64,000 nt of DNA from Odontocerum albicorne (taxonomy: Eukaryota > Arthropoda > Insecta > Trichoptera > Odontoceridae): positions 19,027,118 through 19,091,117 of the forward strand of contig OX463862.1 in the NCBI GenBank assembly GCA_949825065.1, read 5' to 3'. A program made the position numbers and the translations under genes. Positions 33,850-45,911 of this stretch are shown piece by piece. The notes beneath the pieces are model-generated. The model was not told where the DNA came from and did no database searches. It worked only from the letters and a program-made list of their open reading frames with translations. Position 1 is the first letter of the stretch, and the number at the start of each line of letters is the position of its first letter.

Positions 33850-33960
33850 GATGAACTCCATGATATAGTTGGTAAAACACCTATTATCCAATCTGGAAGT
33901 TGCAGGTTTGATTCCTTGGAGAACCCATTTTTTTTAAAGAGACTTATTTTTTTTTTAAAC
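33850..33960 (+). mobile_element. SINE-A head copy
   Basis: GATGAACTCCATGATATAGT, TGCAGGTTTGATTCCTTGGA, GAACCCATTTTTTTTAAA. Confidence 0.7.
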
Positions 33961-34146
33961 TAAGAACTCGATTAAAAGGCGAATTTCCCCTAAAACCTTT
34001 CTCATAAGAAGGGACAGCTTTCTATACAGCAATACACCCTACAGATTATGTTGTTTACAACGAAAGTGTGATAAAATATTATATTTGAAAATCAGGAAAG
34101 CGTAAATGGGTTCACTTTTTAATATAAAAAGTTTTTTTTTATGAAA

Positions 34147-34357
34147 CGAAGAAAGTTTTGATTGCATAGACATTTTGATTGATGTTAGAACCAATTAAAT
34201 CCCAGTATTATATTGATGTTAGAACCAATTAAATCCCAGTAAGAATGTTTTGATTGCATAGACATTTTGATTGATGTTAGAAGCAATTAAATCCCAGTAA
34301 GAAAGTTTTGATTGCATAGACATTTTGATTGATGAACCAATTAAATCCCAGTATTTC
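34147..34357. repeat. Tandem repeat, about 66-bp unit
   Basis: Unit AAGTTTTGATTGCATAGACA, TTTTGATTGATGTTAGAACC, AATTAAATCCCAGTA; three full units and one partial one. Confidence 0.85.
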
Positions 34358-34429
34358 CATTTTACTGAGGTCGCTTGTATTAAAAATATATATGTGTTGT
34401 TTACATTATAAAATTTCTCATTATTTTAG

Positions 34430-35010
34430 TACCAACTATGATGTATACGAGTGAAACGTGAACGTTGAAAAGGACTGAAAGAATCCGAATAAATGCCGTA
34501 GAAATTCATGCACTGAGAACAATACATAGTGCAACAGTGTATGACTGAATACGGAATAAAGGATGAATGTGAAATAAAGAGTGGTGTTTTAAATATGATG
34601 AAATAGATTCGTTGGAAACGGTTAAGGCATTTAGAAGAAATGATAAAAAAAAATACTAACAAAACAAATATACAGTGTAATGTTTAAGTAAGTGCGCCGT
34701 TGCACAACAGCAACATTTTTTTTTCTTTTTTTTAAAAGAATAGATGTGACCAAATTCATAGGTATCCTTATACCCACGGATACTAGGTGGAAAAAATGCC
34801 CGTGTCATTCGAAGAGAGTAGCACAACGCGGGGGTTCAAACTGGCGACCTTCTGCACGGAAGTCCAATGTGTTACCACGCTTCCATGAACCTCAAAATCG
34901 AAGGTGTATCAAATGCAAAGGAAACTAAAGATGTGAGTTGCGATAGGATAATCTGACACTCTTTACTTTCTGCCTGCCCCGACACGGAAACGATGTGATG
35001 ACATGTACGT
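34430..35010 (+). mobile_element. LINE-E copy split by SINE-B
   Basis: MYGSETW block (TATGATGTATACGAGTGAAA), ACAAATATACAGTGTAATGT, then SINE-B (34725-34890), then the last part from CGAAGGTGTATCAAATGCAA to CCCCGACACGGAAACGATGT. Confidence 0.7.
34725..34890 (-). mobile_element. SINE-B copy inserted in LINE-E
   Basis: Complement reads TGGAAGCGTGGTAACACATT, GGTCGCCAGTTTGAACCCCC, GCGTTGTGCTACTCTCTTCG, then AATGACACGGGCATTTTTTC. Ends in T/A-rich text near 34725. Confidence 0.75.
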
Positions 35011-35029
35011 GTTTTACAATACCTAACTA

Positions 35030-35350
35030 ACGTCGAATCTTAGTCTTCATATCGTTCTCAATGTCAAGAATTTCGTGCACCATCTGTCTTCATCCTTTCC
35101 GGTCCCGGACTATGTTGAACGCAGCTTGTAGGATACCTTTCTCTTGCTCGTTTCACCTGTTTCTCCATTATTCTTTCTGGTTACGTATCCAAAGCTTGCT
35201 AGGATCCTTTTCTTGCATGTTGTGGATAGTTTTTCGTTAATCGCTATTTTTTAGATGATGAAGACGTTTGTGTGATTTGCGCTCCGTGGTATATGGAGCG
35301 TCCACCCCCAACACCGTAAGTGAAGATATCTATCAAGTTTAATTCATTAT
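35030..35350 (-). mobile_element. Unnamed LINE C-terminus, copy 2
   Basis: Minus strand gives ILQAAFNIVRDRKG and MVHEILDIEN-like text after a KLWIRNQKE stretch. Homologous to 26280-26680. Confidence 0.55.
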
Positions 35351-35833
35351 TTCACCTTGCATGTTTCCTTGCATAACTGGGAATTCTCATAATATTCAGA
35401 TATTTGATTATGAGACTCGACGAACGCAACGACGCAGCAACGACAAACAAAGTAGCACAAACATGTGCGATGATGACATCCGCGGGAATAACTAGTTTTC
35501 TAGCCCGAAGACAAGATTAATGGAATTGAAGACAATGACTCTTCTATATGCTGGAAACAGTATTGATGTGTTCAAAAATATCATACGAATGTAAAAAATT
35601 ACTTCTTAGCTTTACGTGCCAACTCTAGTATTTCTAAATCCTAAGACTTGATTAAGGAAGTCGAAGATATTATCACGTTTTCATCAAGAATGTTGAACGC
35701 TAAACGGTTCATACTTACTAATGTATATAACATCTTAAAAATATATCTTTACCTTTATTACATAATTACCCTCGAAGAATTTGTATCAGAAAGCTTCTAA
35801 GCACTTTAAAATGAAAACTCAATGTATGTCTTA

Positions 35834-36327
35834 GGCCTCGGTCACACAAGTAAGAGCCTCGCTTGAGGCTTAGAGCTATGTTGCGAGTTATGCGACATAT
35901 CCTAGCGAACCAACGTACCGCATACTATCGCAGTGGCCACACTGCACGCTTCGCGCCACGTTGCATGACGATTAGTCATCGAGTGAATCTCCTAGTGAAC
36001 AGACGTGATGGCTAATTTACAAGGTGGCGGAAGTTTTAATGACAGCTGTGTATAAAAGGGAGCCTTTGTGGAACCCATCGAGCAAATTATAGAAAAATGT
36101 ACCTGTAATAAAATCACTTTGGATTGAAGTTGCACAGAAAGTAAATAAAGATGGTAAGTTGTAATGAACTTGGTTAGTTTTGAGAGTGGCATCGTGTGTT
36201 CCGCTCCCAACTGTCAAATGAATTTGTGCGTAGCACTTTGGTGTGGCCAGGCATGGAGTAACCTAGTATATGGGTCACGTAAAACCTAGCTTAGCACCTA
36301 ACAAAGCACTTTGGTGTGGCCTCGGCC
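35834..36327 (+). mobile_element. Harbinger-like element, non-autonomous
   Basis: 494 bp bounded by TTA on each side (35831-35833, 36328-36330). Ends are GGCCTCGGTCACAC and the complement of GGCCGAGGCCACAC. Inside, about 36103-36152 encodes KSLWIEVAQKVNKD followed by G|GTAAGT, a perfect donor, which resembles part of a MADF/Myb-like domain such as the second protein of Harbinger transposons. A TATAAAAGGGAGCC box is at about 36050. The two minus-strand frames are not genes. Confidence 0.65.
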
Positions 36328-36334
36328 TTAAGTA

Positions 36335-36500
36335 AATCAGCCAGTGATGATAGCCTCCTTCCATCTACGACAGACAATGGACGGCCACAGCAATTACGAC
36401 ACATCTTCGACTGTGGCTCTGAGGTTTAATCGTAAGTCCACATTTCATTCCACATTTGCTGCAAACATGAACAGAATCCTTTTGGTACATCTATCTGAAT
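36335..36500 (-). mobile_element. LINE C-terminal zinc-finger-like fragment
   Basis: Minus strand encodes KDSVHVCSKCGMKCGLTIKP, QSHSRRC, the C-x2-C-x10-H-x4-C knuckle found at the end of some CR1/RTE LINE proteins. Frame closes soon after. The plus-strand 74-codon frame is a shadow. Confidence 0.5.
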
Positions 36501-36504
36501 ACTT

Positions 36505-37190
36505 GTGCTTATCCCGTGATCCCGGAATAAATTCGGCCTTCCTCCCAGAATTTCCTGAGATGAAATAAATTATGCAAATATTTTCAAATAAAATAATCTG
36601 GACCAAGAAGAGGATTGTTCTGTAAATGTTTCATAAGCCCACTCATACTTGTATTCCTCTTCATTACATTCTTATTTAACTTTTCTTACAGGTCCCAGTT
36701 TCAAGTTCCACTTGCTTCACAAAATATTTCTAAATAAATTATTTTGACATTCTCATTTAAGGAGTTTGATCAGATCAATATAAACTACAGAAAAAAAAAG
36801 AAATAACGGGATTTCCTGGGAAATCTAAAATAGTTGAAAACAGACCGGGATCCCGGGAAATAAACCCTAATGCGGAAAGATCCATTGAAATATTTCGAGT
36901 TCTTTTACAGTTATTTTGGTTAGTGAATCTGGACTACATTGCAATATGTCTACTTTTATACTTAAAAAATATTTATGCTTTCTGGTAACTCCGACCCTGT
37001 TTTAAAATACCCTTATAGTGGATCCGTTGAGCCGTTCCACGACACATTGTATCGGCTAGAATAAGAAAACGATGCTGAGCTTCTGGAATTTTTCATGCAA
37101 AAAATCACATTGCCACGCGAATTTAACACAAGAGTTTTTGAATAAAAAATGATATATACGAATATATACAAGTCATGCAGATTTTTTTCT
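36505..37190. other. AT-rich DNA, nothing recognised
   Basis: No repeats or genes supported. Confidence 0.35.
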
Positions 37191-37300
37191 AACTCACTGT
37201 ATTGATCCTCAATATTCCGCCAAAAATATTCAGCGTCTTTCCGATAGTGGAATAAGCGCTATGCTCAAGTAAATTAATTCAAACCGAAATGTCATTAAAA
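37190..37300 (+). mobile_element. LINE-J scrap
   Basis: AAAATATTCAGCGTCTTTCC and GGAATAAGCGCTATGCTCAA match 24733-24772. Confidence 0.55.
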
Positions 37301-37507
37301 CAAAACTATTCTATCCATCAGAGTGCGTTCTCCGATAGCACAACCCCTAATCTTGGTTAGTTTATTTACTTAAGACGGGCATTTCACGTGATATAGAACC
37401 TTAATAGGGTTGTATGTTTGCTTAATTGAGGCGATCCAGCGACTAGTCTTGAGGTGTTCAATTTAAAGGAATGGTTTGTTCAATGTTCTTAGGTCGTATT
37501 GTATCGT

Positions 37508-37640
37508 AATAATATTAAATATAGGACAATTTATATAACATCACTTTGAAAGCAGACTCTTCTGAAGGGTGCTTGAACTCACCATTCAAACCCATTAGTT
37601 AGTATTAACAAAATAAAAATATTACAAACTCTTCATTAGA
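37508..37640 (-). mobile_element. SINE-C copy
   Basis: GGACAATTTATATAACATCA, CTCTTCTGAAGGGTGCTTGA, ACTCACCATTCAAACCCATT. Diverged. Confidence 0.55.
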
Positions 37641-37859
37641 TTTCATCCTCAAATTATTCAAATAATGGCTAGTCAATGTATAAGAGGTATTATTTTTTTA
37701 TAAACGTTCAATATTTTTTGTTGTATATATTACCTTCCTAATCTCAAATTCTAAGGCATATTAATTATACAATGAATTAAGAAAGTAGATATAGGTACCA
37801 AAAATATGAAAAATTGCTTACAAATAAGTAGGGGACGGAGGAGGCCGAGAAGGATATTC

Positions 37860-37924
37860 GTTGTAAAGCACTCTTTATAACTGTCATTAGGCGGTACAAT
37901 TCCAAAAAAGTTTGCCGACCCCTG
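37860..37924. mobile_element. hAT-like terminus
   Basis: Complement of the right edge is CAGGGGTCGGCAAACTTTTT, a common hAT end. No matching left end found. Confidence 0.4.
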
Positions 37925-38112
37925 ATCTTATCTTAAGCCAATCAAATTTTAATGTATTTGATTTAGTTTTTTTATACTGTGTACTTTTTTATTTATATAA
38001 TTACATTTCAGTCTTTTGCCATTATCAAATCATTTAAACGCTTCATCACCCCATTAAAGTTCTTTTCCGAATTGACAAACATTGCAACAAAATGTATTAA
38101 CACAAATTTTAG

Positions 38113-38180
38113 TTACCATTAGGGATCGTACCCAAAACCACCAACTTAGAAGTATACATTCTACAACTAGGCGACGTCAT
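38113..38180 (-). mobile_element. SINE-A head fragment
   Basis: GATCGTACCCAAAACCACCA and TACAACTAGGCGACGTC on the plus strand. Confidence 0.5.
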
Positions 38181-38232
38181 TATGACATTCTTACAATCGA
38201 TTTTAGTCATGGTTAAGAAAAACTACCATTAA

Positions 38233-38402
38233 AGCAACTCTGTGACCTAGTGGATAAGATGCTCGTCTTACAACTGAGTGGTTACAAGTTCAGTTCTCAT
38301 TAGTACTTATTTATTTAAAGGGTTTCAGTCACTTCAGGTCTGTTAAACACATTTCTAGTCAGTTAGAAGAGACGGAGACATAGCACTAAACTTGCTAAAT
38401 TG
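38233..38402 (+). mobile_element. SINE-A copy
   Basis: CTCTGTGACCTAGTGGATAA, AAGTTCAGTTCTCATTAGTA, CAGTTAGAAGAGACGGAGAC. Diverged but complete. Confidence 0.75.
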
Positions 38403-38442
38403 TACCGCATTCAACTTAAGTGTTATACAATATAAAAGCGTA

Positions 38443-38622
38443 ACGATCTCGAAGGCCCTATTGCTAAGGCATCTGTCTTCCAGCCTGGAGGTTGCTGGTT
38501 TAATTCCAGTTGGAACCCAAATTTATAAACAAAAAACCCAGTCGGCTTTCACTGAAGGTACTTTTGACATCTTTCTAGTTGGTTCAAAGAGACTGCCAAA
38601 TGGTAATATATCCGCCAGATTG
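38443..38622 (+). mobile_element. SINE-A copy
   Basis: CGATCTCGAAGGCCCTATTG, GCTGGTTTAATTCCAGTTGG, TCTAGTTGGTTCAAAGAGAC, TGCCAAATGGTAATATATCC. About 40 bp after the previous copy, same orientation. Confidence 0.8.
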
Positions 38623-38639
38623 AATTGAGTATAGAGATA

Positions 38640-40690
38640 CAACGAAATTTTAATATAATACAACATAATAATTGGGTATATTTCCTCAAAAAGGCGGTTC
38701 CTGTTCTGGGATTCAAACCCTCATATCAGATTTATTAAAAGTTTTAATTTTTAAGTCCTTAAATTTATTATAGATCCATCTACATTTAAAGCTAGAACTA
38801 TTTATGTATTTAACACTTGTATGAAAATACATCTGGAGGATGTATTGCCTTAAAGCAAATTCTTACATTTGTCCAGCTTTTGTTTCATAATTGTGCCAAT
38901 AATTATGATAGTAGACATAATTACTGGCACAATTATCATATATTTTTTTTTATTAAAATATTTATACCTTTGCGTTTGTGTGTAATAAAAAATGTATTTC
39001 CATTATGTAACAAAATATTTTTCAAATTACTTACTGTTATAATGAAAATATTTTATATAATTATGATTTTTTACGAGTATTATGTGTTTTTCAATATTTC
39101 ATATATCTTTCACAGTTATTCGAACCTCTTTAAAATGACTTATAACAAAAAATGTTACAAAAACTTCAGTTACAAACAAAAGTATTCACTTACATTTTGT
39201 AATTATAAGTCAACTTAATTTAGAATAATACTAGAGATTTCTTCTTCAATAACGGTATTTTCTTTTTGTGATGTTTTTTAGTACGAAAATATTAATGGAA
39301 AATTGGCGGAATGTATGGTAACAGATCCATGATATTCTTATGAGTTTCCTCGGTAAATGGTCGGATATTCACATAAAGTGGAAATGATTAAATATTATGA
39401 TATATTTTCGACCTTCCTTTTTGGTTGAAAGTTCTGAAATCTGATATTCTGCACTATCATCTAAAGATGTTTTATATAATATCTGACAAGGGGAATCTTT
39501 TAGAAATCTAATCCATTGTATTTTCATCTAATAAATAGATTCTTCTTTAGTATTTTTTGTAATCGATTTCTCTGGAGATTTTGTTGACCAATGGCAATAT
39601 AATTGTCCGTTTGATAGCTTTTAGCAAAGAAATTGATTAAACTAAAGGGTTATTTACCTTGAAAAAAAGTATGAAATAAAGGTAGATTACATATATTTTT
39701 TCAGGTAAACAAAGTATACCAAAATTGACTTAGTCCACTATCAAAATTAAAAAAAAACACAATTATGTTTACCGACCAACTTTACAAAATCATTAAAAGA
39801 TGGATTTTCTTCTAGATTATTAAAATATAAATAATTGTAATATAAAATAAAACATAAAATCATTTTTACAATACATTTTTTTACTTAATCTACTTTCGTT
39901 ATTACCGGCACAAATATTTTTAATATTCATGACCGTGTCTTTAACGTAATGTACGAGTATAAAAAAATTAACAAAATATTTAAATTAAATATGTATCGTA
40001 AGGAAAATAAGGATAAGTATGGGAATTGTATGGAAGTAAGGATGAGGAATATTCTGAGATAAATAGTTTATTTTAATGTCATAATTTTTAATCCAAATAA
40101 CATTTTTTTTTTCTTTTTTTTTCAGGCAAACAACTTTAGTTCCACTATTGAGGGAAGACTACGTCACGGGAGTGGGAGTCAACATAAATTTAGCATAAAT
40201 TTTCAAATTTTAATCATACATATACGAAAAAATATATATAAAAAAATAACCTTTAAAACACCACACCAGTTTAGTTTACTCTACACGCCAAAAGAAGAAA
40301 ATTAATTTTTTTAAACATAAGATAAATTTCATAGAATGTAATGTCTTAATTAGTTTAATAAAATATGTATAATTGTCATCTGCATTCTATAATATGTGCT
40401 AAAATAATATAAATATATAATATTATATAATGCCAAAGTAAATACAGTTAGATACTTCTTTTAGAATAGTTAATCACTCAAAAATGTTAAAAAAAATTGA
40501 ACCGTACAGTTTAAAAAAAAATACTCAAGTCATTTTAATAATTATATTTTCAGAAGCAAACTAAAACGAAATTATTAATGTGCAAAGCATAAATTTAGCT
40601 CACCATAGTTTTAGAGATTTGACGGGAGAATCTTTTAGGATCACACTATCAGCATCCTGTAATGTCTCTATCGAAGTAGGCAGAGAAAAG
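38640..40690. other. Very AT-rich DNA, no gene seen
   Basis: Includes a 21-bp hairpin at 38887-38936 (AATTGTGCCAATAATTATG with 8-nt loop) and an F/Y/I/N/K-rich frame (38817-39218) that looks like chance. TACGAGTA scars at 39072 and 39952. Confidence 0.4.
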
Positions 40691-40691
40691 T

Positions 40692-40878
40692 GATCATCTA
40701 GTTGACAATCTCCGTCGCATACGTAATAAGATTCCTGTTATCCAACGCCGGTTCGATTCGCGATGGTAATACGTTTTTTTTAAACGTTTTCAACCTTGTT
40801 TTTCATCTAAGGCTTCTTCAACATATTTTTGATTAGTTTGAAGTGATTGATACATATCAACTAATCCGTCAGGTTTTC
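40692..40878 (+). mobile_element. SINE-A copy
   Basis: ATCATCTAGTTGACAATCTC, GCCGGTTCGATTCGCGATGG, TTCATCTAAGGCTTCTTCAA, GAAGTGATTGATACATATCA. Confidence 0.65.
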
Positions 40879-40902
40879 AATTCAATTCAATTCACCCTCC
40901 TT

Positions 40903-41220
40903 TTAAAGTTCTACAGAGGAGCATAGGGAGGCCACCAGCCTCCTCCATTCAGAGCGGTTTTGGGCGGTGTTGGTAATCTCCTTCCACGACAATCCTAACG
41001 CTCTGACTTCCTTGTCATAGGAACGGTACACCGTGAGAGAGGGTCTTCCAGGCCGTCGGGACCCCAATGGACAGAAAAACAGCGCTCTCCTCGGCCAACT
41101 ATCATCGGGCATTCTCAGAACATGTCCCAGCCAGGACCATCGCCTCTCCCGAATTATAGAGACGAAAGACCCCTGCCGGGTGCACCGGCGTGCAGCATCG
41201 TTTGTTATGTGGTTTTACTG
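40903..41220 (-). mobile_element. LINE-R-like C-terminus
   Basis: Minus strand encodes RRCTRQGSFVSIIRERRWSW, LGHVLRMPDDSWPRRALFFC, RRPGRPSLTVYRSYDKEVRA, LGLSWKEITNTAQNRSEWRR, LVASLCSSVEL, the last domain of a LINE ORF2. Frame is continuous over about 100 codons; the RT core is missing. Confidence 0.8.
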
Positions 41221-41249
41221 GCGCCAGGTGTTACTTTATACAAAAAGAT

Positions 41250-41396
41250 GTAATGTTGTACACTTTTCCAGCCCAGAGTTGCGGGCTCGATTCTTGTTGG
41301 AAACCAATTTTTCCAGCCTAGCTTTCATTTAAGGCATTTTGAATTTCTGTCTGATTGATTGGAAGAGATATCTACATGACAATATGCCCGATTATA
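41250..41396 (+). mobile_element. SINE-A copy, head truncated
   Basis: GTTGCGGGCTCGATTCTTGT, CCAGCCTAGCTTTCATTTAA, GATTGGAAGAGATATCTACA. Confidence 0.7.
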
Positions 41397-41984
41397 CTAT
41401 ATACAAAAAATGTAATATTGTGCAATAATACAACGTAACAGATCTCCATTTCTTTATATCCTGGCATACATGTTTCGCTTCCGCCACGTACTTACTTTCT
41501 TATTATAAGGACTTTAAATTTTGTCTCTTTCAGAATCGATTGATTCGGTCAAGCCACGTTTTTCTAGATTTCCTAAGCATATATTACTTTCTATACTACT
41601 CGTATAAATTGTAAGTGTAAATCATTAATCACTTCATGGCGTCAGTATCTCAGGGTTCAATTTCAGCATAACTTTTCCTTTCTTTTAAAATTACCTTGAT
41701 AAACGCGCGAAATTCAATTTTTAACATTTCAAAATATAACTAATCAACACGGCTTTTATCGACTAATAGTAATATAGTACTGAGAGTAGTGGTATCAAAT
41801 TTTATCTGTACCATTACATTTCTATGTCGTAGACTTGGCCGACATTTTGTTTTGTTTTGCCAATGTTTTGAACTATAGTGGTAAATTTAATGTCATACAA
41901 TACAATATTTTATCTTTTTAAGACTATTAGTTAGAATTTTTTTCTCAATCATATTTAAACAATATAATTTTTATAGACCATGTA

Positions 41985-42260
41985 TTGTAGGGTTATCCTT
42001 TGCGAGACAGATTTTATTTAAAAGTCATATCTTTATCATGTCCAATGAATGTTGCGTTTCTTCTTTCTTCGTGGAACTTTTCCACTTATATATCAATTGT
42101 TAAATTTCTGAAGCTTACTTAATTGATGAAATATTAAATTGTCTAGATTTGTTTTTTTTTAATTAGTTTTATATATTGCATAATGACTTTAAACCACATT
42201 TCACACACATGATCGCTTTATATTTTGTCGGTGCATACACTGGGCAAATATTTTTTTGGT
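41985..42260 (+). mobile_element. LINE-H 3' end plus a short LINE-E scrap
   Basis: GGTTATCCTTTGCGAGACAG, AAAAGTCATATCTTTATCAT, TTTCTTCTTTCTTCGTGGAA match 13602-13690. From about 42190 ACACACATGATCGCTTTATA resembles 27770. Confidence 0.65.
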
Positions 42261-42264
42261 TTGT

Positions 42265-45200
42265 CGTGTGTTTTCCTTTGCGGTGGTAAAAAAAACTTCA
42301 AGTACCTACTGAAAAAAATTCTGATTTCGTTCAATTTTCAAAATGACTAAAAAAACAGCTCAAGTAATTTGGATGAACAATTGCCAAAAAAAATGCGTTA
42401 AACTGTTACCTTTCATAATAATATATACTCAGCACGTTTGGAATGAAGTTAGAAATAAAAAAAATCTATCGACATATATCATAAACTATGTTACCTTCTT
42501 TACCACCCAATATTTATTTTTGTTGTGTGTTAATTTATTCAAAATATGCACCCGTGGGGATTTTACGTTAACGATATAATAATAGCGTTTACAACAGTAA
42601 AACTAGTCCAAAACAAATTCAGCTTATCATGTTACACGTTTCTTGTAGGCCCACCCGGCAAAATGTTTTTTTTTTCACGGTAAAGTAGTTTTGTTCGATA
42701 GTGAAGTGGTTGACATTATTTCTTTTTCTAACTCTTTCATAACGAAACTGCATAGATTTGCCAATCAATATGGGCATTGTATAGATTTTAATGACTTTTA
42801 CTACTTACAGGAGTAAACTGGGGAAGTTGTTCTTGCCGGAATGACTTGATAAATCGTATAAGTTAGCTTTGTTGTATTGAGCTCTTCTCGTACTAGTTTT
42901 AATTTCCTATTGAATAACACTGCTTACACTTCAATGTTAAACTTTATTTCTTGTTGTTTTTTTAATATTTTGTATCAAAAAGGCAATGTGACTATTGAAA
43001 AAACATAAAATTAAAAACAGATAATTTTTCTGAATGTGAAAAACGGAATAAGACTTCTAGTGTACAGCAAGAAATTAGTATTTGAAAGAACCTGTTCTTT
43101 CTATTTACCCCAAAAGGGGGATATGGTTTAATAGCGGTTATTCAATATACATGACTTTTGTCATAAATATTCTTGAAAAATAAATTAGAATTTACGGTTC
43201 GTATTCAAAGAATAAATGTGATGTAAAAAACATATTTGGGGTACATTTCACTCTGTAGAAGCTTATTAGTTACGTGAGGGTTATAACCTAAAAACTCAGA
43301 TCTAAGGCCGTGATGGAAGCCTTTCATTATAATTCCAATTGGATCTCTCCATCTAAAAAGACTCGCCTGAGGTCAAAGCACAAAATTTCTACTCAAACCC
43401 TTTATTAGAAAATTTTTTACAGTAATTCTAAACCTTTTTATGGAGGTTTACATCAAAAAAAACATTTTATTATAACAACTTTCTTACCAGTTGTTTTTTT
43501 TTTTCAAATAAATAAAATATGTTTGGTACCACTGGAACTCGAACGACACGAATACACACATATAATACAAAAACATAAGCGTTGTCTATCTGATAAAAAA
43601 AATCTAAATTTGCTAACCATATTATAGACAAATTATAATATCAAAGATATTATGTTCGCCACAAAAAATATAAAAATAAATTAATTAAGAAACATTAGAG
43701 ACACACAAAGCCATAAGCAAAACGAAAAAGTAATAAATAATTAAAGAATGCAAAAGGTGTCACCCCTATTTTTTTCCCCTTTGGATCAAAAGACCACACA
43801 CTTCCGATGTAACATGACATCAGAATGACCTAAGTACTGCTCTCGTAACAAACTGGGATCGTTCCCCCTGAAAAGAGTCTAGAGATAGGAGGTAGAAACA
43901 CGTATAACGGGGATAAATTTAATCAGTGGTGTAACAGTTATTTATTGTTAAATATTATTATGTGGAGTTCTACAAAATTAAAGGTAACATCTCTTTCTTT
44001 CTTTTTTCGGTCGCCTATAATCTAAGAGAGTTAAAATATGAACACCGATGCCTCCCAACAAGAGATTAAAAACTCTTTTTAGCTCATTCACAGGCAATAA
44101 CCTAGTTTACCGGGGACACGACAAATGAAAGGCCACAAAACCAAATCCATGTTAATTGTATCCACATTAAATAAATATGCCTATTGTTTTTTCTTTTCAT
44201 AAATATTATATTTATTTAAAATTATTGTTAAATATAAATAAATAAAATATCAAGTTATGTTAAAAGAGTTCTACAGGTATCCCACTTTACGCGATTTTAT
44301 TAAAGCGCAATTTAAATAAAATTAAGAAAGAAATATTTTAAAAGCCGATTTGAATTTCGCAATCGCCTATGAGTGAAGAAATTACGAACGCAGCGTAGAT
44401 AATTCAGTCTCATTAGAGTTTCACTGACTGAAAAAAAAACTGAAAATCTTACAATTTACCGATCCAAAGCCTTCAAGGCAGCGGGAGAGGGATAAACCAG
44501 ATCCGCAAGACCTAATTGATTCGTACCTAACTGAAAGGAATAATTAAAACTTTCTAATCTACAATAATACGATTGTTTTAATATCACATTTAGATTATTT
44601 CTTTTCATTTGGAACCAATCCATAACTCACCGAAATTAAAATCAATTCACTGGACGATTTTTTTCAAGCTACGCTATTTTTCTTATAACTGCTACAGGTA
44701 CTTCTTTCCCATCATTATACTCAATGTGCGAGTACATATATGTATTTGTAATATTTTTAATCTGTCGAATATTAACCAATTAATCGCGTAAAGCGAGGGA
44801 TACATGTATTTATAGTTTTGCTTCGACCCACGTTATTTTATTTTATTAACAAACAATAATTAAAAATTACTTGTTAAAATTATCATTTAAATGAAGCGTT
44901 ACAGAATGTCAAATAAAATTTTAATTCAACAACTCGAACTTTTTCTGTAATCTGAAACATGTATTTTCCTTGGAATGATGTTATTTTTACGATTTTTCAA
45001 TTTCCTTTTTTAGAGTAAATACGTGACCTTATTTGCAAAATCAATAGATTACGAAAAAGCAATTTTTTCCTTATACAAATATTTTTTCCTCTTTTCTAAA
45101 TGAAAAACCCCTGAATGGAGAAAATAAAACAAACATTAATTTTAGCACCGAATCCCTTTATTAAATCTGTCAATATTATTGTGTAGGAGGAATAGGAAAA

Positions 45201-45330
45201 CTGAGAGAAGAATGGATGGAATAAGATGCTCTAATTATATAAAATATGTAAAAGACGAATCAGCAAAAACCATTTCAAAAATGCTTATAAATAGTTACAT
45301 CTTTCGTTTTCACCTTTACATGTAAGGCTG
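42265..45330. other. AT-rich DNA, no gene supported
   Basis: The 78-codon frame at 42343-42579 and others are unrecognised. 44090-44170 (ACCTAGTTTACCGGGGACAC, GACAAATGAAAGGC) recurs at 47985-48060. Short frames only. Confidence 0.35.
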
Positions 45331-45432
45331 AACATTACAAGCAAAGAGACGAACATTACAAGCAAAGAGATGAACATTACAAGCAAATATACGAACATTA
45401 CAAGCAAAGAAACGAACATTACAAGCAAATGA
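45331..45432. repeat. 21-bp tandem repeat, five units
   Basis: Unit GAACATTACAAGCAAAGAGA C, with point changes between units. Confidence 0.9.
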
Positions 45433-45507
45433 GAGAAGTATAATTAATACATTTGAAAAATGTTAGTGGTGGATTATTATTATTATTTAACACTTCATTG
45501 TATAACA

Positions 45508-45560
45508 ATCTTACTGACTTACCGCCAGGAGGCAATCTCTTCTAACCAACAAAAGTAATG
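45508..45560 (-). mobile_element. SINE-A tail
   Basis: TTACCGCCAGGAGGCAATCT followed by CTTCTAACCAACAAAAG is the complement of the shared tail. Confidence 0.6.
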
Positions 45561-45911
45561 AAAGAAAGTTACATGATCGAAAAATTATTCAAACTATGAA
45601 TTAGTGCAAAATTCAAAAACAATATAAATAATAAAAATGTAATCTATTTTGGAAGAGCTGAGGGTCACTTAGAGACCTACCGCCGAGTTTAGAAGTTGCG
45701 AGATACGATCGCATGTAGTGCTCTGCTCCTTTGCATTCGGTAGCCTCTGCTGTGACTCGACGCAGTTATAATTCGACAGCGTTTTCAGTGCCAGTTATTA
45801 AAGTAAACCTACCTACATAAATATCCTCGAGTTTGTCTCTTGGAACACAGGGACTAAAATATTTACTATTTGGCATTTTACAAAAAATGTTTGCCGATCG
45901 TTGCACTAAAG

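Noticed and set aside
38887..38936. 21-bp hairpin as a possible microRNA precursor
   Set aside because: The arms are only 21 bp with an 8-nt loop and no extended stem; too short for a precursor.
38817..39218. 133-residue open frame
   Set aside because: F/Y/N/K/I-rich composition in extremely AT-rich DNA with no domain; a chance frame.
42343..42579. 78-residue frame (KTAQVIWMNNCQKKCVKLLP)
   Set aside because: No recognisable domain, AT-rich surroundings and no splice evidence.
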